The notes under the pieces are model-generated. The model ran no database searches. It had not been told where the DNA came from and saw only the letters and a list, made by a program, of their open reading frames with translations. A stretch of DNA of 48,400 nt from an uncultured Rhodospirillales bacterium (GTDB lineage Bacteria > Pseudomonadota > Alphaproteobacteria > Acetobacterales > Acetobacteraceae), in NCBI GenBank assembly GCA_903927465.1, contig CAIYMY010000149.1, forward strand, positions 1 to 48,400. The letters run 5' to 3'. This document shows, one piece after another, positions 19,608-28,677 of this stretch; position 1 is the stretch's first letter; each line of letters starts with the position of its first letter. The translations under genes were made by a program, and so were the position numbers.

Positions 19608-22279
19608 TACGCGGTGCGATCAGCCCCACCCGATTGCAGCGCCGCCTGCGCCGCCGCCAGCCGCGCCACCGGCACGCGATAGGGCGAACAGGAAACGTAA
19701 TCCAAGCCGACACTTTCGCAGAAATGGATGGAAGACGGATCGCCCCCATGCTCACCGCAAATACCAAGCTTGATATCCGGCTTCACGCTGCGGCCTTTCT
19801 CAACCGCGATGCGCACCAAAGCGCCCACGCCGTCTGGGTCAATGGAGACAAACGGGTCCTTCGGGAAAATACCCTTTTCGATGTAAAGCGGCAGGAACTT
19901 GCCGGCATCATCGCGCGAAAGGCCGAAGGTGGTTTGCGTCAGGTCATTCGTGCCGAAGGAAAAGAAATCCGCCACCGTGGCAATCGCATCGGCTGTCAGC
20001 GCTGCGCGCGGCAATTCAATCATGGTGCCAACGCTATACACCGCGTGATAGCCGCCTTCGGCGAAAACCTCCTGCGCGACGCGATCCACCATGGCGCGGG
20101 TGATTTCCAATTCGCGCTTGGTCGCAACCAAGGGAATCATGATCTCCGGCACCGGCGCCTTATGCGTCTTGCGGCCAATCTCGGCGGCCGCTTCAAAAAT
20201 CGCGCGCGCCTGCATTTCATAGATTTCCGGGAAGGAAATCCCCAAGCGACAGCCGCGATGCCCCAGCATGGGGTTCGCTTCCGATAATTCCTGCATGCGT
20301 CGCTGCATGACTTCAAGATCGGTACCGAGCGAGGCCGCGACTTCCGAGACTTCATAGTCGCTATGCGGCAGGAATTCATGCAAGGGCGGATCAAGCAGGC
20401 GGATGGTCACCGGCAGCCCTGCCATGATTTCAAACAGGTCCAGAAAATCCTTGCGCTGGAAAGGCAGCAAACGCGCGAGTGCCGAGCGCCGGCCTTGTTC
20501 CGTTTCCGCCATGATCATCTGGCGCACCGCGCCGATGCGCTCAGGGTCGAAGAACATGTGTTCGGTGCGGCAAAGCCCGATGCCTTCCGCGCCGAAGCGC
20601 CTGGCGGTTTCCGCATCCAAGGGCGTTTCCGCATTGGCGCGCACGCGCAAGCGGCGGACCTTATCGGCCCAACCCATGAGGGTTGAGAAATCGCCCGAAA
20701 GCTGCGGTTCCACCATGGCGACAGTGCCGATGAAAACCTCGCCGGTTGCGCCGTCCAGCGTGATGATCTGGCCGGCTTCAATGCGCACGCCACCAGCGCT
20801 CAAATACTGGTTGTTGTAATCCACCGTGACGCCGCCGCAGCCCGCAACACATGGCCGGCCCATGCCGCGCGCGACAACCGCCGCGTGGCTCGTCATGCCG
20901 CCGCGCGTTGTCAGCACACCGCGCGCCGCATGCATTCCGTGAATATCCTCAGGCGAGGTTTCAATCCGCACCAGAATAACGCTTTCGCCTTTTTGTGCGC
21001 GGGCTTCAGCTTCATCCGCGCTGAAAACAACAATGCCGCAGGCCGCACCGGGGGAAGCCGGCAGGCCCTTGGCAAGCAGCTTCCGCGGCGCCTTGGGATC
21101 AAGCGTTGGGTGCAGCAATTGATCAAGCGCTGCAGGGTTTACGCGCCGCACCGCTTCGGTGTGATCAATCAAGCCTTCCTGCGCCATATCCACCGCGATT
21201 TTCAAGGATGCTGCGGCGGTGCGCTTACCATTGCGGGTTTGCAACATATAAAGCTTGTTGCTCTGCACCGTGAATTCAATGTCCTGCATGTCACGGTAAT
21301 GGCGTTCAAGCGTCGCGCGCACCTGCACCAGTTCGGCATAGGCTGCCGGCATGGCATCTTCCATGCTGCGTTCGGTGGGTTTGGACCGTTCCTTCGCCAT
21401 GGGCTGCGGCGTGCGAATACCCGCCACCACATCTTCACCCTGCGCATTGATCAGGTATTCGCCGTAGAAGATGTTTTCACCGGTGGAAGGGTCCCGCGTG
21501 AAGCACACGCCCGTGGCACAATCTTCGCCCATATTGCCGAAGACCATGGCTTGCACATTCACAGCCGTGCCCCATTCGGCCGGGATGTCATGCAGGCGCC
21601 GATACGTCACCGCGCGCTGGTTCATCCAACTGCCAAACACCGCGCCAATCGCGCCCCAAAGCTGCGTTTCAGGGTCTTGCGGGAAGGGCCTGCCGGTGAC
21701 TTCCGCGACCATTTCCTTATAGCCATCCACCACGCGATGCCATTCGGATGCGGTGAGTTCGGTGTCTTCGTTCTTCCCGGTGTCGAGCTTCACATGTTCG
21801 ATAATTTCCTCAAAGCGATGATGATCAACGTCGAGCACGACGGACCCATACATCTGGATGAAGCGACGGTAGGAATCCCAAGCAAAGCGCGCATCGCCGG
21901 AAGCCAGGACCAGGCCTTCAACGGTTTGGTCATTCAGGCCAAGGTTCAGCACCGTATCCATCATGCCCGGCATGGAAACCCGCGCGCCGGAGCGCACAGA
22001 TACCAGCAAGGGCCGGTCATGATCGCCGAAGCGGTTACCCACCGCTTCCTCAATAAGCGCCAACGCGGCGCGCACCTGCGCGGCCAGGGCATCGGGGTAT
22101 TTCTGCCCATTATCGTAATAGGCGGTGCAAACTTCGGTCGTGATGGTGAAGCCAGGCGGTACAGGCAAACCAATCGAGGCCATTTCGGCCAGGTTGGCGC
22201 CCTTGCCACCCAGAAGATTCCGCATATCGGCACGGCCTTCATTGTGGCCGGCGCCGAAGCTATAGACCCATTGTGTCAT
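19607..22279 (-). CDS. ppdK: Pyruvate, phosphate dikinase
   Basis: Interconverts pyruvate, ATP and phosphate with phosphoenolpyruvate, AMP and pyrophosphate. 890 residues with the N-terminal ATP-grasp domain (GGKGANLAEMASIGLPVPPG), a central swivelling domain carrying the catalytic His in TRGGMTSHAAVVARGMG with a regulatory Thr just before it, and the PEP-binding TIM barrel near the C-terminus (SFGTNDLTQTTFGLSRDD, then GICGEHGGDP with the catalytic Cys). GAGGA overlaps the glyS stop and precedes ATG 22279, so it belongs to the glyQ-glyS operon, as in other alphaproteobacteria. Its regulator is encoded at 30033-30923. Confidence 0.97.
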   Translation of the reverse strand: MTQWVYSFGAGHNEGRADMRNLLGGKGANLAEMASIGLPVPPGFTITTEVCTAYYDNGQKYPDALAAQVRAALALIEEAVGNRFGDHDRPLLVSVRSGARVSMPGMMDTVLNLGLNDQTVEGLVLASGDARFAWDSYRRFIQMYGSVVLDVDHHRFEEIIEHVKLDTGKNEDTELTASEWHRVVDGYKEMVAEVTGRPFPQDPETQLWGAIGAVFGSWMNQRAVTYRRLHDIPAEWGTAVNVQAMVFGNMGEDCATGVCFTRDPSTGENIFYGEYLINAQGEDVVAGIRTPQPMAKERSKPTERSMEDAMPAAYAELVQVRATLERHYRDMQDIEFTVQSNKLYMLQTRNGKRTAAASLKIAVDMAQEGLIDHTEAVRRVNPAALDQLLHPTLDPKAPRKLLAKGLPASPGAACGIVVFSADEAEARAQKGESVILVRIETSPEDIHGMHAARGVLTTRGGMTSHAAVVARGMGRPCVAGCGGVTVDYNNQYLSAGGVRIEAGQIITLDGATGEVFIGTVAMVEPQLSGDFSTLMGWADKVRRLRVRANAETPLDAETARRFGAEGIGLCRTEHMFFDPERIGAVRQMIMAETEQGRRSALARLLPFQRKDFLDLFEIMAGLPVTIRLLDPPLHEFLPHSDYEVSEVAASLGTDLEVMQRRMQELSEANPMLGHRGCRLGISFPEIYEMQARAIFEAAAEIGRKTHKAPVPEIMIPLVATKRELEITRAMVDRVAQEVFAEGGYHAVYSVGTMIELPRAALTADAIATVADFFSFGTNDLTQTTFGLSRDDAGKFLPLYIEKGIFPKDPFVSIDPDGVGALVRIAVEKGRSVKPDIKLGICGEHGGDPSSIHFCESVGLDYVSCSPYRVPVARLAAAQAALQSGGADRTA

Positions 22280-22290
22280 GGGGGGGTTCC

Positions 22291-24447
22291 TCAGGCTTCA
22301 ATCTTGGAGAAATCCGCCACGGCATCCATGGCGGCACGAAGACGAGCAAGCAGTCGCAGACGATTGCGGCGAAGTTCCGGCGCCGGGTCGTTCACGATCA
22401 CTTTTTCGAAAAAAGCATCCACCGGGGCGCGGAGCCCGGCCATGGCTTCCATGGCGCGTTCAAAATCCTCGGCTTCGATATCCAGACGAATGCGGCTGCC
22501 GGCTTCTTCGAGCGCGGCGGCGAGGGCGGCTTCTTCCGGCAGTTTCAGCAAGTGCGCTTCATAGCCGGTATCAAAAGCGTGGCCGTCGCGCTTTTCCTCA
22601 ATGCGGAGGATGTTCACCGCGCGGCGATGGGCGGCCAGCAGATTGGCGCCGGCCTCGCTTTCAACAAAGCCGCGCACGGCTTCAGCGCGGGAGAGGAGGC
22701 GGTTCAAATCATCATCTGGTGTGGCGCCAAAGACCGCCGCCACCACATCATGCCGCGCACCCTCACCACGCAATTGCACACGTAGGCGTTCGGCGAGGAA
22801 ATCGAGCAAGCCTGCCGCGAAGGCTGCTACCATCGGGGGATGGGCTGCACCACTTGGTGCCTGCCAGCCGCTGGCGCGCTTCGCTTCCGCGATGTCCATG
22901 CCGAAGGTTGGCTGCGCGGTGCTGCCGGTTGCTTGCGGGAAGCCGAAAAAGGCTTCGCCGATGATATCCCCAAGCGCCAGCCGCAGCCCATTCTCCCGAA
23001 TGATGCGAATGGCACCCAAAGCCGCACGGCGGAGCGCAAAGGGATCACCGCTGCCGGTTGGCTTTTCGCCCACGGCGAAGAAGCCAACCAATTGGTCAAT
23101 CTTATCCGCCAGCGCCACCGCAATGGCGATGGGCTCCTGCGGGACGGCATCACCCGCGCCGGCCGGACGATAATGCGCGGCGATGGCTTCCGCCACGCGG
23201 GCATCCTCGCCCTGGCCCAGCGCGTAATACCGCCCCATCACGCCCTGCAATTCCGGAAATTCACCCACCATGCCGGAAGCAAGATCAGCCTTGGCCAAGC
23301 GCGCCGCGCGCCGCGCCAGCGCCGCATCGGCGCCCAATTTTTCCGCGATCAGCCCGGCAAGGTTTTCAAGCCGCGCCACACGCTGGCCTTGCGTGCCGAG
23401 CTTCGCGTGGAACACCACACTATCCAGCTTGGGCAGGAAGCTTTCCAACTTTTGCTTGCGGTCCAAATCCCAGAAAAAACGCGCATCTGAAAGCCGCGCG
23501 CGCAACACGCATTCATTGCCGGCGACAATGGCAGCACCACCATCGGGCGCTGCGATATTCGCCACCAACGCAAAGCGCGGCGCGGCGAAACCATCTGGCT
23601 TCCGCAGCGCGAAGTAACGCTGATTGACACGCATGGTGGTGCGCATGACTTCGGGCGGCAGATCCATGAAGGCGTCATCAATCCGCCCCAGCAAGGGCAC
23701 CGGCCATTCGACAAGGCCAGCGACTTCAGTGATCAGCGCCTCATCCGGCACCACTTCCAAACCCGCCTCGCTGGCAAGTGCATTGATGCCTTCGCGGATC
23801 ATACGCGCACGGTCTTCCGCTTCCAGCACCACATGGCGGGTGGTCAGCGCATTCTTGTAATCGTCAAAATTGCCAACCGCGAAGGCGCCGGGGGACATGA
23901 TACGATGACCTTCGGTCAGATCGCCGCTGGCAAGGCCATGGCCATCATCACCGCCCTGCGCCAGATCGAAGGGCACAACTTCTCCATCCAGCACGCATAG
24001 GATGCGTTTCAAAGGGCGCACCCAAACCATGGAGGATGTGCCACCCCAGCGCATAGATTTTGGCCAGGGGAAGCCTCGCAGCAAAGCAGGGATAGCAGCG
24101 GCCACCAAAGCGCGGGCTTCCACGCTTTGGCCGGGCTTCATCAGCACCCAGAATTGCCCCTGTTCGGTCAGGGCATCGCGGGTGGCGCCGTGCTTGCGCA
24201 AAAATCCTTCAATCGCTTGATCTGGCGCACCAATGCGCGGGCCGCGTTCTTCCTTGGCTTCCGTCGTGACGCGCGCCTTCAGGCTGGCGGTCAGGCCAAT
24301 GCGGCGCGGCCCGAAAAATACACGCGGCGGCGCTTCCAGCAGTGCGGCGCAGCCATCGCTGAATAGCTTTGCCAAATCCTCTGCCGCACGCGCCTGCATG
24401 CGCGCCGGGATTTCTTCGCAGAATAATTCAAGCAGTAAGTCAGCCAT
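22291..24447 (-). CDS. glyS: Glycyl-tRNA synthetase, beta subunit
   Basis: Beta subunit (718 residues) of the bacterial alpha2beta2 glycyl-tRNA synthetase, responsible for tRNA recognition. The N-terminus LLLELFCEEIPARMQ, the KSMRWG motif, HD-like helical region and C-terminal anticodon-binding domain are as in the family. Its ATG at 24447 lies inside the end of vapC (eight-base overlap), and no Shine-Dalgarno is visible in the 20 bases before it. Translation is therefore probably coupled to vapC. In most relatives glyS follows glyQ directly or after an unrelated gene. Confidence 0.96.
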   Translation of the reverse strand: MADLLLELFCEEIPARMQARAAEDLAKLFSDGCAALLEAPPRVFFGPRRIGLTASLKARVTTEAKEERGPRIGAPDQAIEGFLRKHGATRDALTEQGQFWVLMKPGQSVEARALVAAAIPALLRGFPWPKSMRWGGTSSMVWVRPLKRILCVLDGEVVPFDLAQGGDDGHGLASGDLTEGHRIMSPGAFAVGNFDDYKNALTTRHVVLEAEDRARMIREGINALASEAGLEVVPDEALITEVAGLVEWPVPLLGRIDDAFMDLPPEVMRTTMRVNQRYFALRKPDGFAAPRFALVANIAAPDGGAAIVAGNECVLRARLSDARFFWDLDRKQKLESFLPKLDSVVFHAKLGTQGQRVARLENLAGLIAEKLGADAALARRAARLAKADLASGMVGEFPELQGVMGRYYALGQGEDARVAEAIAAHYRPAGAGDAVPQEPIAIAVALADKIDQLVGFFAVGEKPTGSGDPFALRRAALGAIRIIRENGLRLALGDIIGEAFFGFPQATGSTAQPTFGMDIAEAKRASGWQAPSGAAHPPMVAAFAAGLLDFLAERLRVQLRGEGARHDVVAAVFGATPDDDLNRLLSRAEAVRGFVESEAGANLLAAHRRAVNILRIEEKRDGHAFDTGYEAHLLKLPEEAALAAALEEAGSRIRLDIEAEDFERAMEAMAGLRAPVDAFFEKVIVNDPAPELRRNRLRLLARLRAAMDAVADFSKIEA

Positions 24448-24841
24448 GGGGTTTGATTGCCGGCTCTATATCGGTTGCGGCGAAATCTTCGCCCTTGAAC
24501 AGTAATGGCTGGCCACGTTCCTTGGCCAGCGCATAAGAAAAGCAATCGCCCAAGTTCAGCCCTGCCTTATGGCGACCCTTACCGAAGCGACGCCAGGCAT
24601 CGCGGGCAAGGCTGGCATGTTCCGCAGTGAATGGCACGATTTCCGCACCGGCCGTCTCAATCAGTGCATCGAGTTTTTCGGCCATCCCGGGACGTGCGCG
24701 ACCTTCGGTCACCATGGTGATTTCCACCAGGGTTGGCGCTGCAATCGCCACCTCATCGGCCTCGCCTATCGCATCGGCGAAACGCTGCGCATCAGCTTCC
24801 TTGAATAGGATGGCGGCCAAAGCTGATGAATCAAGGATCAT
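24440..24841 (-). CDS. vapC: PIN-domain toxin, VapC family
   Basis: Predicted Mg2+-dependent endoribonuclease toxin of 133 residues, in which the four acidic PIN-domain residues are present: Asp4 (MILDSSAL), Glu40 (PTLVEITMV), Asp99 (NLGDCFSYALA) and Asp119 (FKGEDF). VapC toxins typically cut a tRNA or the rRNA sarcin loop. It follows its antitoxin with the ATGA overlap usual for vapBC and runs eight bases into glyS. All active-site residues are intact, so the toxin is probably functional unless the antitoxin silences it. The RNA target is unknown. Confidence 0.88.
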   Translation of the reverse strand: MILDSSALAAILFKEADAQRFADAIGEADEVAIAAPTLVEITMVTEGRARPGMAEKLDALIETAGAEIVPFTAEHASLARDAWRRFGKGRHKAGLNLGDCFSYALAKERGQPLLFKGEDFAATDIEPAIKPHG

Positions 24842-25086
24842 CGCGGAAGGCCCATCTCATCATAAAGGTCGCTGTGATCACTTGTGGTTCCGGGTGGGAC
24901 CAGTTTGGAAGCGCGCTCACCAATTTCCATGATGGCCGCCACCTTCCGCGCCCGCGCTTCCTTGGTGGCCGCCAGCTTTTCCTGCACCGCTACACGCAAG
25001 GCGCCCGTCATGCTGGTGTGGAGCATTGCCGCAAGCTCCTTAGCTTCAGCAATCAGTACGGCATCCTTGATGTTCAACTGGCCCAT
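24838..25086 (-). CDS. vapB: VapB-type antitoxin (PSK/Rv0623 family)
   Basis: Small protein of 82 residues from ATG 25086 (MGQLNIKDAVLIAEAKELA), with AAAGGTG ahead of it. An N-terminal ribbon-helix-helix-like part followed by TGALRVAVQEKLAATKEAR and an acidic C-terminal tail that would wrap the toxin is the pattern of the Rv0623/PSK class of VapB. The tail ends in DLYDEMGLPR, very common in this class. It should neutralise VapC and repress its own operon. The gap to glyQ upstream is 58 bases, enough for an internal promoter, which I cannot identify with confidence. Confidence 0.85.
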   Translation of the reverse strand: MGQLNIKDAVLIAEAKELAAMLHTSMTGALRVAVQEKLAATKEARARKVAAIMEIGERASKLVPPGTTSDHSDLYDEMGLPR

Positions 25087-25144
25087 GGCGCACCTTTGGT
25101 AGAAACCGTGCCAGATATGGTAGAGTGGGGCGACAAGCGCAAGG

Positions 25145-26008
25145 TCAGCCCGCCTCACCGGCCAGCCAGGCCTCGCAACACCCCTTCGCCAGCGTCCGCA
25201 CCCGGCCGATATAGGCAGCGCGTTCCGTCACGCTGATGGCGCCCCGCGCGTCTAGCAGGTTGAAGCGATGCGATGCCTTGATACATTGGTCATAGGCCGG
25301 CAAAGCGAGCTTCCGTTCCAAAAGCGCGGCGCATTCGGCTTCTGCATCCTCAAAATGGCGGAACAGCATTTTAATGTCGGCGGCTTCGAAGTTATGCGCG
25401 CTGTATTCGCGTTCGGCGCGCAGAAACACATCGCCGTATTTCACGCCCTCATTATTGAAATCCAGGTCATAAACATTCTCGACCCCCTGGATATACATGG
25501 CCAGGCGTTCCAGCCCGTAGGTCAATTCAGCGCTCGGCCTTTCGCAGGCAATGCCGCCCACTTGCTGGAAATAGGTGAATTGTCCCACCTCCATCCCATC
25601 GCACCAGACTTCCCAGCCCAGGCCCCAGGCGCCGAGCGTCGGGCTTTCCCAATCGTCTTCCACAAAGCGGATGTCATGCAAAGCGGGGTCAATGCCAAGC
25701 GCGCGATAGCTTTCAATCAGCAGCGCCTGCGGGTCCGCCGGTGATGGCTTCAAGATCACCTGATATTGGTAATAATGCTGCAGCCGATTGGGGTTTTCGC
25801 CGTAGCGGCCATCGGCGGGGCGGCGCGATGGCTGCACATAAGCGGCCTTCCAGGGCTTCGGGCCAAGGGCGCGCAATGTGGTCGCCGGGTGGAAAGTGCC
25901 CGCGCCCACTTCCATGTCATAGGGCTGCAGGATCACGCAGCCCTGATCCGCCCAAAAGCGATGCAGGCGCAGGATGATGTCCTGAAAACTGGGGGGCTTA
26001 GCGGTCAT
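25145..26008 (-). CDS. glyQ: Glycyl-tRNA synthetase, alpha subunit
   Basis: Catalytic alpha subunit of 287 residues, class II synthetase. Start ATG 26008 ([19 protein letters not shown]) is chosen because homologues begin there; an in-frame extension to 26110 has no family similarity. Diagnostic stretches include [38 protein letters not shown] (motif 2 region) and [20 protein letters not shown]. Length is normal. It heads the leftward operon that continues with vapB, vapC, glyS and ppdK, and is divergent from the NTF2-like gene with 79 bases between. Confidence 0.97.
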   Translation of the reverse strand: MTAKPPSFQDIILRLHRFWADQGCVILQPYDMEVGAGTFHPATTLRALGPKPWKAAYVQPSRRPADGRYGENPNRLQHYYQYQVILKPSPADPQALLIESYRALGIDPALHDIRFVEDDWESPTLGAWGLGWEVWCDGMEVGQFTYFQQVGGIACERPSAELTYGLERLAMYIQGVENVYDLDFNNEGVKYGDVFLRAEREYSAHNFEAADIKMLFRHFEDAEAECAALLERKLALPAYDQCIKASHRFNLLDARGAISVTERAAYIGRVRTLAKGCCEAWLAGEAG

Positions 26009-26087
26009 GGCGGTTCTGTGCTCTGGCGTAAGGCTCGTGCGGGGTGCTGTATAGGCAGGCCACCCGGACCCGGCAAGGAAAGCCATC

Positions 26088-26492
26088 ATGAACACCGCGC
26101 AAGACATCATCGCCGCCTATCTGGCCGCCTTCAATCGCGGGGATTGGTCGGGCATGCTGGCCCTGCTGGCGGATGATGTGGTGCATGACATCAACCAAGG
26201 AGGCGCAGAGCACGGCAAGCCGGCCTTTGCTGCCTTTCTTGATCGGATGGCGCGCTGCTACCGGGAAGAATTGCGCGATATCGTGATCATGGTCAGCGCT
26301 GATGGCGCCCGAGCGGCGGCGGAATTTCAGGTGCACGGCGAATATCTGGCGCAGGATGCCGGGTTGCCGCCGGCGCACGGCCAGCGCTATGCGCTGCCGG
26401 CTGGGGCGTTTTTTAGCCTGAAGGATGGGCGGATCAGCCGTGTCACCATGTATTACAATTTGCCGGAATGGCTCCGCCAAGTAGCTAGCTAA
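26088..26492 (+). CDS. NTF2-like / SnoaL-type protein
   Basis: Protein of 134 residues with the cone-shaped NTF2-like fold pattern: an N-terminal helix pair ([20 protein letters not shown]), [14 protein letters not shown], and a series of strands ending in [17 protein letters not shown]. The arrangement fits ketosteroid isomerase-related proteins, and several acidic and aromatic residues could line a pocket. Whether it is an enzyme or a binding protein cannot be said. AAGGAAAG precedes ATG 26088. It lies 39 bases ahead of aroE on the same strand and may be cotranscribed with aroE-coaE-dnaQ. Confidence 0.7.
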   Translation: MNTAQDIIAAYLAAFNRGDWSGMLALLADDVVHDINQGGAEHGKPAFAAFLDRMARCYREELRDIVIMVSADGARAAAEFQVHGEYLAQDAGLPPAHGQRYALPAGAFFSLKDGRISRVTMYYNLPEWLRQVAS

Positions 26493-26531
26493 AGCCTTGC
26501 TTTCCGCCCGCGTGCAGTGCTTTCTGGTGTC

Positions 26532-27380
26532 ATGAAGCTGCTTTCCGGTCATGCCCGCCTCGCCGGGGTTTTCGGCCACCCGATCACCCATTCACGTTCG
26601 CCCAGGCTCCATGGGTTCTGGCTGCAACGCTATGGCATTGATGGTGCCTATATCCCGCTTGGCGTGGCGCCTGGCGGCTTTGCTGCGGCGGTGCGTGCAC
26701 TGGTGGATCTCGGCTTTCGCGGCGCCAATGTCACCATCCCCCATAAGCTCGCGGCTTTCGAGATTTGTGATGTGGTTGCGCCCTTCGCGCGCCGCGCAGG
26801 GGCGGTGAATACGCTGATTTTTCGCGATGGGCGGATTGAGGGGTCAAATACTGATGGCTTCGGCTTTCTGGAAAGCATCCGCGAAGCGGCACCCGGCTGG
26901 CGGGCGGATGCCGGACCCGCCGTACTGTTGGGCGCGGGCGGTGCGGCGCGCGCCATTGCCGCCGCGTTGCTCGACGCCGGCGCGCCGCGTGTGACGTTGG
27001 TAAATCGCACCGCTGCAAAGGCTGAGGCTTTGGCGCGTGATCTTGGCGGCCCGATCCATGTGGCGGATCGGCCACCTTTGGAAGACGCAGCTTTGCTCGT
27101 GAATACGACCTCGCTCGGCATGCAGGGTCAGCCGGGGCTGGAAGTGGATTTGGCGCCTTTGCCGGCGAGTGCGGTGGTGGCGGATATTGTCTATGTGCCG
27201 CTTGAAACCCGCCTTCTGGCGGCTGCGCGTGCGCGAGGCCTGGTTGCGGTGGATGGGCTTGGCATGTTGCTGCATCAGGCGCGGCCGGGCTTTGAGGCCT
27301 GGTTCGGCGTGGCACCGCAGGTGGATCAGACGTTGCGCGATGAGGTGGCGGCCGATATCCCGAAGTATGATGGCGCATGA
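26532..27380 (+). CDS. aroE: Shikimate 5-dehydrogenase
   Basis: NADPH-dependent reduction of 3-dehydroshikimate in aromatic amino acid synthesis. 282 residues. Substrate-binding HSRSPRLH and NVTIPHK (catalytic Lys) in the N-terminal domain, SNTDGFGF with the catalytic Asp, and the nucleotide-binding GAGGAARAIAAAL with the following NRT basic patch. A GTG at 26517 would add five residues. The stop overlaps coaE by four bases. The order aroE-coaE-dnaQ beside the origin is shared with Caulobacter. Confidence 0.95.
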   Translation: MKLLSGHARLAGVFGHPITHSRSPRLHGFWLQRYGIDGAYIPLGVAPGGFAAAVRALVDLGFRGANVTIPHKLAAFEICDVVAPFARRAGAVNTLIFRDGRIEGSNTDGFGFLESIREAAPGWRADAGPAVLLGAGGAARAIAAALLDAGAPRVTLVNRTAAKAEALARDLGGPIHVADRPPLEDAALLVNTTSLGMQGQPGLEVDLAPLPASAVVADIVYVPLETRLLAAARARGLVAVDGLGMLLHQARPGFEAWFGVAPQVDQTLRDEVAADIPKYDGA

Positions 27381-27970
27381 AGATCATCGGCCTCACGGGC
27401 GGGATCGGGATGGGGAAATCCACAGCCTCCGCCACGTTTCGCCGCCATAGGGTGCCGATATTCGATGCCGATCAAGCCGTGCATGAATTGCAGGCGGTGG
27501 GCGGGCGGGCAGTGCGACCGATTGAAGCGGCTTTCCCAGGCACCACACAAAACGGCGCAGTGGATCGGGAAGCGCTTCGTCGGGCCGTGCTGGGCAATCC
27601 GGCAGCCTTGAAGATTCTGGAACGCATCGTCCACCCCTTGGTGCGCGAGGCCGAGAAGCGTTTTCTGGCGGCGGCGCGACGCGCGGGGAAATCCTTGGTC
27701 GTTTTGGATGTCCCTTTGCTGTTGGAAACGGGCGGCGAGAAACAGGTTGACCTGGTGGTGGTGGTTTCGGCGCCTGCAGCGGTGCAGGCGGCGCGCGTGA
27801 TGCGCCGGCCGGGGATGACGCGGGAAAGGCTCGCCGCCATTCGCGCGCGGCAAATGCCAGATGCCGAAAAGCGCCGACGCGCGGATGTGGTGATGCATAG
27901 CGGGTTGTCGCGGCATTTTGCCGTTGCTGCCATTCGGCGCTTGCTGCGCCGGCTCAGGGAAGCGGGCTGA
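27377..27970 (+). CDS. coaE: Dephospho-CoA kinase
   Basis: Last step of coenzyme A synthesis. 197 residues with the P-loop GLTGGIGMGKST at about 5-16, FDADQAVHEL (catalytic and substrate-binding Asp), and the lid/CoA-binding IRARQMPDAEKRRRADVV, as in all CoaE proteins. Its ATG overlaps the aroE stop (ATGA) and its TGA overlaps the dnaQ ATG (TGATG), so the three genes are translationally coupled. Confidence 0.95.
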   Translation: MKIIGLTGGIGMGKSTASATFRRHRVPIFDADQAVHELQAVGGRAVRPIEAAFPGTTQNGAVDREALRRAVLGNPAALKILERIVHPLVREAEKRFLAAARRAGKSLVVLDVPLLLETGGEKQVDLVVVVSAPAAVQAARVMRRPGMTRERLAAIRARQMPDAEKRRRADVVMHSGLSRHFAVAAIRRLLRRLREAG

Positions 27971-28671
27971 TGCGCCAGATTGTTCTGGATACGGAAACGA
28001 CGGGGCTCGATCCACTGACAGGCGACCGCGTGATTGAAGTGGCGGCGGTGGAATTATTCAATCTGCTGCCAACGGGTGAGGCGTTTCACAGCGTGATTGA
28101 TCCGGAGCGCGATATCCCTGCTGAGGCCTCGCGCATTCACGGCTTCACCAATGGTGATGTCGCCGGCAAGCCGAAATTCGCCGCAATTGCTGGGCAGTTG
28201 CTGAAATTCTTGGGTGATGCCGACATCATTGCGCATAACGCGCCCTTCGATTTTGGCTTTCTGGATGCTGAGTTATTTCGGTGTCAGCGCCCGCCCTTGG
28301 ATCGCCGCCGCATGATTGACAGCCTGGCGATGGCGAAGCTGCGCTTCCCCGGCATGCCGAATAATCTGGATGCGCTGTGTCGTCGGCTTGGCGTGGATAA
28401 TTCTATGCGTGGCAACCACAATGCCGTGCTTGACTGCCAGCTTTTGGCGCAGGTCTATCTGGAAATGATGGGCGGCAAGCAGCCGGGGCTGGAATTGGCC
28501 GCTAGATCCGCACCGCGCATTGTCAATCTTGATGTGGAAGTGGTGGAGCGTGACGCGGTGCTGATCAGCCCATCCGCGGCAGCACTGGCCGCGCATGGGG
28601 TGTTCGTTTCCGGAAAGGTTAAGGAAGCGCTTTGGCTGAAGCCTCCCTTCTCGCAGGACGGTAATTCCTAG
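27970..28671 (+). CDS. dnaQ: DNA polymerase III epsilon subunit (3'-5' exonuclease)
   Basis: Proofreading exonuclease of the replicative polymerase, 233 residues. DEDDh exonuclease motifs: ExoI IVLDTETTGLDP (Asp7, Glu9), ExoII IIAHNAPFDFGFLDAE, and ExoIII GNHNAVLDCQLLAQVY with the catalytic His and Asp. The C-terminal extension of about 55 residues would carry the polymerase-binding segment. The start shares one base with the coaE stop. The gene ends six bases before the stop of the opposing hemE gene, leaving no room for an ordinary terminator. Confidence 0.95.
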   Translation: MRQIVLDTETTGLDPLTGDRVIEVAAVELFNLLPTGEAFHSVIDPERDIPAEASRIHGFTNGDVAGKPKFAAIAGQLLKFLGDADIIAHNAPFDFGFLDAELFRCQRPPLDRRRMIDSLAMAKLRFPGMPNNLDALCRRLGVDNSMRGNHNAVLDCQLLAQVYLEMMGGKQPGLELAARSAPRIVNLDVEVVERDAVLISPSAAALAAHGVFVSGKVKEALWLKPPFSQDGNS

Positions 28672-28677
28672 GCCGGG

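Noticed and set aside
20885-22564. Long open frame on the + strand (559 residues) opposite ppdK and glyS
   Set aside because: It mirrors the codon pattern of the two well-conserved leftward genes, its translation is rich in His, Arg and Gln as shadow frames in GC-rich genomes are, and it matches no family.
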